Assembly (NCBI GenBank): GCA_051747985.1
Contig: JBNJGU010000083.1
Location: 1-11,630, forward strand
From: PWQG01 sp051747985
GTDB lineage: Bacteria > Pseudomonadota > Gammaproteobacteria > Pseudomonadales > Pseudohongiellaceae
Direction: 5' to 3'
DNA: 11,630 bases
Every line of letters starts with the position of its first letter. Position 1 is the stretch's first letter. The position numbers were made by a program, and so were the translations under genes. This document shows, piece after piece, positions 6,393-11,630 of this stretch. Below the pieces are notes generated by a model. The model worked only from the letters and a program-made list of their open reading frames with translations, searched no databases and was not told where the DNA came from.

Positions 6393-6428
6393 TCAGCTTT
6401 CAGTGCGGAGCAACAGGCGCCGGGGTGC
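6379..6428. terminator. Hairpin spanning the two convergent stop codons
   Basis: GCACCCGGCGC (6379-6389) pairs with GCGCCGGGGTGC (6417-6428) with one bulged G. The loop holds the 10-bp palindrome GCTGATCAGC (6388-6397, overlapping the stem end) and both stop codons. The stem arms lie inside the 3' coding ends of the AGCS and SSS genes. The stem is GC-rich, but no T-tract follows on either strand, so a role in bidirectional termination or mRNA 3'-end protection is a guess. Confidence 0.35.
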
Positions 6429-8106
6429 CCTCCTCGCCGGGAAGACGGATATTCTCGACAATTTCCTGTACGTCCGCCGGCGGCGGTGCCGTGAATCGAC
6501 AGACGGTCAGGGCCACCACCGTGTTGATGAGCGTGCCCATTGTGCCGATACCTTCAGGGGAAACACCGAACAGCCAGTTGTCCGGCGTGCTGGCGGCGGG
6601 ATTGATGAATTTGAAATAGATGATGTAGCCGGCCGTGAACAGAAAACCGGTCACCATGCCACTGATGGCGCCTTCGCGGTTCATGCGGCGGTAGAAGATG
6701 CCAAGCACGATGGCCGGAAAGAACGACGCGGCCGCGAGGCCGAACGCGAATGCCACCACCTCGGCCACGAAACCGGGCGGATTGATGCCAAAGTATCCCG
6801 CGATCAGTATGGCCACGAAGATGGCGAGGCGGGCGGCCAGCAGCTCCTGTTTTTCGCTGATGCCGGGCAGAAAGGAGCGTTTCAGCAGATCGTGGGACAC
6901 CGCGGTGGAAATCACCAGTAGCAGCCCGGCTGCAGTGGACAGGGCGGCTGCCAGGGCCCCGGCAGCGACCAGGGCGATGACCCAGTCGGGCAGGTCGGCG
7001 ATTTCCGGGTTTGCCAGTACCATGATGTCCCGGTTCACGGTCAGTTCATTCACCGTCTCGTCGCCGGAGTACTGCACCACGCCGTCACCGTTACGGTCCT
7101 CGAACTCGACAAGCCCCGTGGTCTCCCAGGTGCTGAACCATTCAGGCAACTCCTCATAGGGGGTCTCGTTCACCGTGGTCATCAGATTGACCTTCGAGAA
7201 TGCGGCGATGGCCGGTGCCGTGGTGTACAGCAGTGCGATGAAGATCAGCGCGAAACCCGCCGACTTTCGTGCATCCCGGACGCTGGGGACGGTGAAAAAG
7301 CGGATGATCACGTGGGGCAGACCGGCCGTGCCGAACATCAAGGCCGCCGTGATGAAGAATACATCCTGGGTGCTGCGCTGTCCTTCGGTATAGGCCGGAA
7401 AGCCCAGGTCTTCGCTCAGTCCGTCCAGGCGGTCCAGCAGGTAGCCGCCGCCGTACTCCGGCGTCAGTTCCGAGCCAAAACCGATCTGTGGGATCGGGTT
7501 GCCGGTCATCAGCACCGAGATGAATATGGCGGGCACCATATAGGCAAAGATCAGCACGCAATATTGTGCCACCTGGGTATAGGTGATGCCTTTCATGCCG
7601 CCCATTACCGCGTAGAAGAACACGATGGTCATGCCGATGATCACACCCAGCGTGAGGTCGACCTCCAGGAAACGGGAGAATACGATGCCGGCTCCCTGCA
7701 TCTGTCCACAGACGTAGACGAAGGAAACGACGATGGCGCAGAACAGGGCCACGATACGCGCATTGCGTCCGTAATAACGATCGCCGATGAAATCCGGCAC
7801 CGTGAACTTGCCGAACTTGCGCAGATACGGGGCCAACAGCATGGCCAGCAGGACATATCCTCCGGTCCAGCCCAGCAGGTAGAACGCACCATCGCGTCCC
7901 AGAAAGGCGATCAGTCCGGCCATGGAAATGAAAGAGGCGGCCGACATCCAGTCCGCGGCCGTGGCCATGCCGTTGGCCAGGGGGTGGACGCCGGCGCCGG
8001 CTACATAGAACTCCCTGGTGGAGGCGGCTCTGGACCAGATGGCGATACCGATATACAGGCCGAACGAAAGAAAGACGAACACGTAGGTCCAGAGTTGAAC
8101 GTTCAC
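6400..8106 (-). CDS. Sodium:solute symporter large subunit, VC_2705 subfamily (acetate-symporter-like SSS)
   Basis: This 568-residue SSS-family protein is of the large-subunit type that pairs with a DUF4212 protein (VC_2705 subfamily, related to the cation/acetate symporter ActP). It imports an organic anion, possibly acetate or another short carboxylate, with Na+ across the inner membrane. Typical features are FYVAGAGVHPLANGMATAADW (33-53), the helix block GGMKGITYTQVAQYCVLIFA (169-188), GTAGLPHVIIRFFTVPSVRDAR (259-280) and LAAALSTAAGLLLVISTAVSHD (385-406). About a dozen transmembrane helices are visible. Between the helix ending near 305 and that starting near 375 lies a polar loop with DRNGDGVVQYSG (337-348), which resembles an EF-hand. 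The GTG start overlaps the DUF4212 stop (GTGA) and has AGGGAGG 7 nt upstream. The substrate cannot be read from the sequence. Confidence 0.93.
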   Translation of the reverse strand: MNVQLWTYVFVFLSFGLYIGIAIWSRAASTREFYVAGAGVHPLANGMATAADWMSAASFISMAGLIAFLGRDGAFYLLGWTGGYVLLAMLLAPYLRKFGKFTVPDFIGDRYYGRNARIVALFCAIVVSFVYVCGQMQGAGIVFSRFLEVDLTLGVIIGMTIVFFYAVMGGMKGITYTQVAQYCVLIFAYMVPAIFISVLMTGNPIPQIGFGSELTPEYGGGYLLDRLDGLSEDLGFPAYTEGQRSTQDVFFITAALMFGTAGLPHVIIRFFTVPSVRDARKSAGFALIFIALLYTTAPAIAAFSKVNLMTTVNETPYEELPEWFSTWETTGLVEFEDRNGDGVVQYSGDETVNELTVNRDIMVLANPEIADLPDWVIALVAAGALAAALSTAAGLLLVISTAVSHDLLKRSFLPGISEKQELLAARLAIFVAILIAGYFGINPPGFVAEVVAFAFGLAAASFFPAIVLGIFYRRMNREGAISGMVTGFLFTAGYIIYFKFINPAASTPDNWLFGVSPEGIGTMGTLINTVVALTVCRFTAPPPADVQEIVENIRLPGEEGTPAPVAPH

Positions 8107-8378
8107 TGTTCGTCCTCCCTGTCGCTGTTGCTGCGGTGGTACTTGTTGTCAAGCCGGTCCATCAGGTGGATATAGACAAACACCAGTATCACGAAGACGT
8201 AGATCGCCCCCTGTTGGGCCATCCAGAAGCCCAGCTTGAAACCTCCGAAGCGGATGTTGTCGAGGACATCGGCCAGCAGGATGCCGCAGCCGTAGGAAAC
8301 GAAGAACCAGATGGCCAGCAGAATGCTTAGCAATCGTACATTGGCGCGCCAGTATGCGCGTCCCCGTTCGTCTTTCAT
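8103..8378 (-). CDS. DUF4212 small subunit of the sodium:solute symporter
   Basis: The 91-residue protein has two transmembrane helices (about 16-36 and 52-72), a basic N-terminus (MKDERGRAYWRANVRLL) and a short charged tail. Length, the YWRANVRL start and the GFWMAQQGAIYVFVILVF helix fit DUF4212 (the Na_symport_sm family), which occurs next to VC_2705-type symporters and is thought to act as their small subunit. Its TGA overlaps the GTG of the large subunit by 4 nt, which suggests translational coupling and a fixed ratio. The ATG at 8378 is supported by AGGGG 9 nt upstream; that site sits in the loop of a small hairpin. The phosphotransferase gene ends 63 nt upstream on the same strand, with no obvious terminator between. 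Confidence 0.92.
   Translation of the reverse strand: MKDERGRAYWRANVRLLSILLAIWFFVSYGCGILLADVLDNIRFGGFKLGFWMAQQGAIYVFVILVFVYIHLMDRLDNKYHRSNSDREDEQ
8114..8120 (-). promoter_or_regulatory. Ribosome binding site for the GTG start of the SSS large subunit
   Basis: AGGGAGG on the minus strand lies 7 nt before GTG (8106-8104), inside the last codons of the DUF4212 gene. It fixes the overlapping GTGA junction as the start. Confidence 0.65.
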
Positions 8379-8381
8379 GTG

Positions 8382-8397
8382 ATAACGCCCCTGTTAT
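8382..8397 (-). promoter_or_regulatory. Small hairpin presenting the DUF4212 ribosome site
   Basis: In minus-strand RNA AUAAC and GUUAU form a 5-bp stem around the loop AGGGGC, which is the Shine-Dalgarno sequence of the DUF4212 gene. The stem is short and AU-rich, so it may only modestly affect initiation or be incidental. Confidence 0.25.
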
Positions 8398-8441
8398 TAT
8401 TGGTGGGTCTGGCACTTTTCGTGGACTTGTCCTGCATCTTA

Positions 8442-9503
8442 CTATTGCTTTCCCGCCCCGGCAAAGTGGCTTGTGGACTCTCTGCTGATCTTCAGGCCCA
8501 TCGTGGCCAGCGGCTCGACCAGGCTTCCCATCCGGACGGCACGGTCGCTGGAGGCATTACCGTCCAGGCCGCGTCGGTGGACACCCTGCAGAATCGCGGC
8601 GAGGCGGAAGCAGCTGAAAGCCAGGTAGAATGGCCAGCGATCAATGCCATCCAGCCCCCGGCGCATGCAGTAACGCCGTACCAGGGCGGCCTCGTCCGGG
8701 ATACCGAGTGCGACCCGGTTTTTCCCCCGCAGTCCCGGGATTTCGCCGGTTCCCGGCATACGCAGCGCCATGCAGTAATAGGCCAGATCGGCGAGAGGGT
8801 GTCCTATGGTGGCCAGCTCCCAGTCCAGCACGGCGCGAATCCGGGATGTTCCCTGATGGAAAATTACATTGTCCAGGCGGTAGTCACCATGGATCAGACA
8901 TTGTTGCCCGTCATCATCAGGCAGTTCCCGTTCCAGCCAGGCGATCAGTGCGTCCATGTCAGGGATTGAAGACGTCGCCGATGCCCGGTATTGCCGGGTC
9001 CAGCGGTCCAGTTGACGCGCATGGTAGTTGCCGGGTCGACCGAAATCTCCCAGCCCGACAGCGTGGTGGTCGATCCCATGCAGAGTCGCCAGGGTATCGA
9101 TCAGTGCATGATAGTGATTGCGACGCTGCCATGGCGGCAGTTCCGGCAGAGATGGGTCCCAGAATATGTCTCCCGGCTCATGACTCATGATGTAGAAGAC
9201 GCTGCCTATGACTGATTCGTCCTCGCAAAGGAGGTGCGGCGTCGGAACGGGAACTGCGCTGTCCCGCAGGCTGACCAGCAGTCTGTATTCCCGGTCGACG
9301 GCATGGGCCGATGCCAGTAACCTGCCGGGTGGCTTGCGACGCAGCACATAGTCGCGATCCGGCGTACTCACTAGGAAGGTCGGATTGGATTGTCCGTCCG
9401 AGAACTTGCGGACCGAGACCGGACCCCGGAAGTCCGCCAGACTGGTGCTCAGATACGCGCTCAGGCGCGTCGGATCTGGATGGCTGGAATCGGGTGTGCT
9501 CAT
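8442..9503 (-). CDS. APH-fold phosphotransferase (ACAD10/LvaA-like putative hydroxyacyl-CoA kinase)
   Basis: This 353-residue cytoplasmic protein has the kinase-like APH fold. Seen in order: an N-lobe with SDGQSNPTFLV (35-45) and the ATP-lysine strand YVLRRKPPG (52-60), then the catalytic loop HGDYRLDN (205-212; D207 base, N212 metal) and the metal-binding DWE (227-229, the DFG equivalent). The order and spacing match the phosphotransferase group related to the kinase part of ACAD10/11 and to LvaA of Pseudomonas putida levulinate catabolism. Known members phosphorylate 4-hydroxyacyl-CoAs so that a dehydrogenase partner can remove phosphate. No acyl-CoA dehydrogenase gene is in the window, so the substrate is inferred only from the family. 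The ATG at 9503 has a distant AAGGA (15 nt upstream). A good promoter lies in the spacer to the divergent LysR gene. It is followed by the DUF4212/SSS pair on the same strand. Aminoglycoside resistance is unlikely. Confidence 0.88.
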   Translation of the reverse strand: MSTPDSSHPDPTRLSAYLSTSLADFRGPVSVRKFSDGQSNPTFLVSTPDRDYVLRRKPPGRLLASAHAVDREYRLLVSLRDSAVPVPTPHLLCEDESVIGSVFYIMSHEPGDIFWDPSLPELPPWQRRNHYHALIDTLATLHGIDHHAVGLGDFGRPGNYHARQLDRWTRQYRASATSSIPDMDALIAWLERELPDDDGQQCLIHGDYRLDNVIFHQGTSRIRAVLDWELATIGHPLADLAYYCMALRMPGTGEIPGLRGKNRVALGIPDEAALVRRYCMRRGLDGIDRWPFYLAFSCFRLAAILQGVHRRGLDGNASSDRAVRMGSLVEPLATMGLKISRESTSHFAGAGKQ

Positions 9504-9529
9504 CGGCTATTATCAGTTATCCTTATCGC

Positions 9530-9573
9530 GTGTATTATGTATTATTCATGATATCTATGTAATTTCAATACAC
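9530..9573. promoter_or_regulatory. Inverted repeat, candidate LysR-type operator
   Basis: GTGTATT (9530-9536) and AATACAC (9567-9573) are perfect 7-bp arms centred in the AT-rich 95-bp spacer between the divergent LysR and phosphotransferase genes. The region between them also contains the palindrome GATATC (9550-9555). LysR-type proteins usually bind such dyads next to their divergent target, but the 30-nt gap between arms is wider than the typical T-N11-A box, so two half-sites are possible. Confidence 0.4.
9541..9568 (-). promoter_or_regulatory. Sigma-70 promoter for the phosphotransferase gene
   Basis: On the minus strand TTGAAA (9568-9563) and AATAAT (9546-9541) are separated by 16 nt, five of six matches each. 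The start of transcription would fall near 9534, inside the left arm of the inverted repeat, with a leader of about 30 nt. It could drive the phosphotransferase–DUF4212–SSS set. Confidence 0.5.
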
Positions 9574-9598
9574 ATGACTTTCCGGCCGCGTCATTGCC

Positions 9599-10498
9599 AT
9601 GAGGAATCTCGTCCTGAAAAAAGTGGATCTGAATCTGTTTCTGGTGTTCGACACCATCTACACGGAGCGCAATCTCACGCAGGCGGCCCGTTCACTGTCG
9701 ATTACCCAGCCCGCGGTCAGCAACGCACTGTCCCGTTTGCGTCGGATATTCAATGATGAACTGTTCATCCGCACCTCCCGTGGCATGTTGCCAACGCCGG
9801 TGGCGGACAGTATTGCGCAGAATGTATCCGGCGCGCTGGCCACGCTCAATAACAGCATCATGGAACGGGAAGCATTTGACCCGGCGACGGCCGAACGCAC
9901 GTATCAGTTCAGTATGACCGATCTTGCCGAGGCGGTGATGCTGCCGCGGCTGTTTCCGTTCTTTGAACGTGAGGCGCCCGGGGTGGGGTTGCAGAGTTAC
10001 TACATCAAGCGCAATGAACTGGTGCGTCAATTGTCGCGCGGGGAACTGGATTTCGCCATTGACGTCCCGGTTGTCGAGGATGCGCAGCTTTTCCATCAGT
10101 CCCTGATCAGTGATCACTATGTCTGCGCCATGCGCCCGGATCATCCGCGGGCACGGGAGGTGCTGGATCTGGAAACGTACCTGGGTATGAAGCACATTCA
10201 TGTATCCAGTCGCCGCAAGGGGCTGGGGCAGGTGGATCTGGCATTGTTGCGTCACCAGGCGGAACGGCGGATTCATCTGCGGGTCCAGCATTATCGGGTG
10301 GCGGCGGCCGTGGTTGGAGAAACCGATCTGGTGATGACGGTTCCGCGCTTTCTGGCCAATCAGTACCAGCTGCGGATACTGTCGCTGCCATTCGATGTCT
10401 CGCCCCTGGACCTGCATCTGTACTGGCATCGCCAGTCCGACAGTGACCAGTCACATCGCTGGCTGCGTGAATCACTGCTTCAGCTGTTCTGCGGTTGA
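9599..10498 (+). CDS. LysR-type transcriptional regulator
   Basis: The 299-residue protein has the LysR winged helix-turn-helix at about 7-66 (DLNLFLVFDTIYTERNLTQA, then AARSLSITQPAVSNALSRLR and FNDELFIRTSRGMLPT) and a periplasmic-binding-like effector domain at about 100-296. The length is typical. It probably autoregulates and controls the divergent phosphotransferase gene, since LysR regulators commonly act on the adjacent divergent operon and the spacer holds a dyad. The ligand cannot be told; FSMTDLAEAVMLPRL at 104-118 resembles the NodD/LinR/PcpR-like branch. The ATG at 9599 has no clear ribosome site, but an in-frame stop at 9560-9562 prevents a longer start and the family begins here. 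The stop codon lies in a hairpin shared with the convergent darP gene. Confidence 0.95.
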   Translation: MRNLVLKKVDLNLFLVFDTIYTERNLTQAARSLSITQPAVSNALSRLRRIFNDELFIRTSRGMLPTPVADSIAQNVSGALATLNNSIMEREAFDPATAERTYQFSMTDLAEAVMLPRLFPFFEREAPGVGLQSYYIKRNELVRQLSRGELDFAIDVPVVEDAQLFHQSLISDHYVCAMRPDHPRAREVLDLETYLGMKHIHVSSRRKGLGQVDLALLRHQAERRIHLRVQHYRVAAAVVGETDLVMTVPRFLANQYQLRILSLPFDVSPLDLHLYWHRQSDSDQSHRWLRESLLQLFCG

Positions 10499-10524
10499 TC
10501 CTCGATCATCGGGTCCATCAACCG
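10492..10524. terminator. Inverted repeat between convergent LysR and darP genes
   Basis: CGGTTGAT (10492-10499) and ATCAACCG (10517-10524) form a perfect 8-bp stem with a 17-nt loop; the left arm contains the LysR stop codon and the right arm lies 7 nt past the darP stop. The position suits a bidirectional terminator, but no T-tract is present on either side. Confidence 0.4.
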
Positions 10525-10531
10525 TTCCTCA

Positions 10532-11068
10532 TCATGGTGTCCGACCCGGCGCCGGCGATTCTGTACTGATATGGTCGTTGAGGTAATCCAGCAGTCGGCG
10601 CCGGGCATTTGCCTTTCCGGAGAGAAGGTTGCGCTGTAATTGACGCAGGACCTGCCGCTCGGCAACCGAATGCGTCGCCAGAAACTCGTTGATGGCATCC
10701 TGGCCGTCATCTGTCATCAGTCGCTCTGCCCATTGTTCAATACAGCGACCGCGTCGTGCCTCCGCCGGGTCCGGTTTCCGCAACCGCTCCAGTGCTTCGC
10801 CAATGGCTTCATGGTCCAGGCGCCGCATGACTTTTCCAATAAACTGTAACTGGCGCCTTTTGGCTTCATTGCTATTGGGCAATCGCCGGTATTCCTTCAG
10901 GGCAGCCAGTAATTCGTCGGGAAGTTGCAGAGCTGCAAGCTGGCGTGCATTGAGTGCCAATAATGATTTTCCCAGGTCCTGGGCAGCCGTCATCTCCCGT
11001 TTCCGGCTGCTTTTGCTGGGCAGGGCTGGCTGATCGTCGTTATCGGAGACGGGTTCGTCGTGCATCAT
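10532..11068 (-). CDS. darP: Ribosome biogenesis factor DarP (YjgA, DUF615)
   Basis: The 178-residue, highly charged helical protein matches DarP/YjgA in length (about 180) and landmarks: KSSRKREMTAAQDLGKSLLA (19-38), the LPDELLAALKEYRRLPNSNEAKRRQ region (49-73), QFIGKVMRRLD (74-84) and the C-terminal NEFLATHSVAERQVLRQLQRN block (126-146). DarP binds 50S precursors and promotes late steps of large-subunit maturation in the cytoplasm. The ATG at 11068 overlaps the ptsO stop as ATGA, with GAGG 4 nt upstream; a second ATG follows directly. A double stop TGA-TGA ends the frame. Its placement after rapZ-ptsO is unlike E. coli, where yjgA lies elsewhere. Translational coupling suggests one transcript with the nitrogen-PTS genes. 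Confidence 0.93.
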   Translation of the reverse strand: MMHDEPVSDNDDQPALPSKSSRKREMTAAQDLGKSLLALNARQLAALQLPDELLAALKEYRRLPNSNEAKRRQLQFIGKVMRRLDHEAIGEALERLRKPDPAEARRGRCIEQWAERLMTDDGQDAINEFLATHSVAERQVLRQLQRNLLSGKANARRRLLDYLNDHISTESPAPGRTP

Positions 11069-11334
11069 TCGGCCTCATCGAAACGGTTGTCGACCAACTC
11101 GATGATGGCCTGCATGACTTCCTGCTCATCGCTGCCGTCGGCGACGACATCCAGCTCGGTTCCCTGACTGGCGGCCAGCATCATCAGCGACAGTATGCTC
11201 TTGCCATCCACCATGCGCTCTTCCTGGCCAATGCGGACATCGCTGTCATGTTCGCCACAGACGCTGGCCAGCCTGGAAGCCGCGCGGGCGTGCAGTCCGG
11301 CCTTGTTGATGATTCTGATGCGTTCCCTGATCAT
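11065..11334 (-). CDS. ptsO: Nitrogen-PTS phosphocarrier protein NPr (HPr family)
   Basis: The 89-residue HPr-like protein has the phosphorylatable histidine in NKAGLHARAAS (H15, followed by R17) and the HPr helix with Ser46 in GKSILSLMMLAASQGTEL. NPr relays phosphate from EI-Ntr (PtsP) to PtsN (EIIA-Ntr), a cytoplasmic signalling chain that links nitrogen and carbon state to potassium uptake, envelope stress and RapZ-related control. NPr rather than sugar HPr is inferred from the position directly after rapZ, as in the gammaproteobacterial rpoN region. The ATG overlaps the rapZ stop (ATGA) and is preceded by a GGGAAGG site. Its own stop overlaps darP in the same way, giving three genes coupled in a row. 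Confidence 0.95.
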   Translation of the reverse strand: MIRERIRIINKAGLHARAASRLASVCGEHDSDVRIGQEERMVDGKSILSLMMLAASQGTELDVVADGSDEQEVMQAIIELVDNRFDEAE

Positions 11335-11630
11335 GTCCTTCCCTTGATTTCCAGATGCAGTTCCCGGTGACGGGTCTGCACATTGCTGAAATGGATCGAG
11401 AACTCAGCCTGCAGTCGTTCACAGATATAGACCGATCGGTGCTGTCCGCCGGTGCATCCGACTGCTACCGTCATGTAGCTGCGATTGCTGGCCTCGAATC
11501 GGGGCAGCCAGCGTTCCAGGTAGTGCCGGATGTCCCCGTATAGTGACTGTACTTCGTCCTGGGCATCGAGGAAGGCCCGTACGGGCTGGTCGAGTCCATT
11601 GTGCTCCCTCAAGGCCGGATCCCAGTACGG
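11331..11630 (-). CDS. rapZ: RNase adapter protein RapZ, C-terminal part
   Basis: The last 99 residues of RapZ are present; the ATP-binding N-terminal kinase-like domain lies beyond the right edge, so no start is visible. Diagnostic features are PYWDPALRE at the left of the fragment, GDIRHYLERWLPRFEASNRS (32-51), and the loop GCTGGQHRSVYICERL (58-73) of the C-terminal RNA-binding domain, then RHREL (87-91). In enterobacteria RapZ binds the small RNA GlmZ and directs RNase E cleavage, tuning GlmS and amino-sugar synthesis; elsewhere the role is less well known. It is the upstream member of the rapZ–ptsO–darP overlap chain. An internal ATG-like start at 11612 is not the real one because the frame continues in conserved sequence to the edge. 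Confidence 0.96.
   Translation of the reverse strand, partial: PYWDPALREHNGLDQPVRAFLDAQDEVQSLYGDIRHYLERWLPRFEASNRSYMTVAVGCTGGQHRSVYICERLQAEFSIHFSNVQTRHRELHLEIKGRT

Noticed and set aside
7154..8152. Long open frame antisense to the SSS symporter, minus strand in another frame, about 330 codons
   Set aside because: It lies within the well-supported symporter and DUF4212 genes; its product is rich in Arg, His and Gly as expected from an out-of-frame reading of GC-rich DNA and shows no family features.
8442..9503. Aminoglycoside resistance gene
   Set aside because: The APH fold is present, but the GQSNPTF and YVLRRKPPG motifs and the context fit the acyl-CoA-type phosphotransferase group; no resistance-gene or mobile-element context is seen.
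1..11630. Mobile element, CRISPR array, prophage or defence system
   Set aside because: No transposase, integrase, phage, Cas or nuclease gene, no terminal inverted repeats and no regularly spaced repeats were found; composition looks even throughout apart from the short AT-rich LysR spacer.

Overview
The window is ordinary chromosomal DNA of a GC-rich (about 60% by eye) gammaproteobacterium. The best taxonomic pointers are the rapZ–ptsO(NPr)–darP gene string, an Mrp/ApbC Fe-S carrier, an acyl-CoA-type phosphotransferase, and two sodium-coupled solute symporters including the VC_2705-type symporter with its DUF4212 small subunit. The sodium transporters suggest a marine or halophilic lifestyle, but genus and species cannot be read from the sequence. 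Coding density is very high. The longest stretch without a gene is about 198 bp (3686-3883). I see no rRNA, tRNA, CRISPR array, insertion sequence or phage gene.

Layout from left to right. (1) 1-2366, minus strand: a single-pass membrane protein of unknown function (1065-2366), a small membrane-anchored helical protein (485-988, TTG start), and the N-terminal 155 residues of a Cys/Met-metabolism PLP enzyme that runs off the left edge (1-465). (2) 2456-3097, plus: a coiled-coil lipoprotein. It converges on a secreted protein of unknown function (3107-3685, minus). (3) 3686-3883: a divergent intergenic region with a very strong 14-bp hairpin. (4) 3884-6392, plus: a short Mrp/ApbC ATPase without the usual N-terminal DUF59 domain, then an AGCS-family Na+/alanine-glycine symporter with an extra soluble segment of about 110 residues. 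(5) 6400-9503, minus: a set of three genes, phosphotransferase – DUF4212 small subunit – SSS-family symporter. It converges on the AGCS gene with only 7 bp between stop codons. (6) 9599-10498, plus: a LysR-type regulator divergent from the phosphotransferase. The 95-bp AT-rich spacer holds a good sigma-70 promoter and an inverted repeat. (7) 10532-11630, minus: darP, ptsO (NPr) and the 3' end of rapZ, translationally coupled by two ATGA overlaps.

How the genes may work together. The clearest functional unit is region 5 with region 6: a LysR-type regulator probably controls a phosphotransferase of the ACAD10/LvaA-like group together with a two-subunit sodium:organic-acid symporter. An uptake-and-activation pathway for a short-chain or hydroxy acid is a reasonable guess. 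The rapZ–ptsO–darP string is housekeeping and regulatory (nitrogen PTS, RNase E adapter, 50S assembly). The left part carries three or four envelope proteins with no recognisable function. I found no clearly new multi-gene system. The most unusual items are the domain architectures (short Mrp, extended AGCS, EF-hand-like loop in the symporter), the hairpins, and the unassigned envelope genes.
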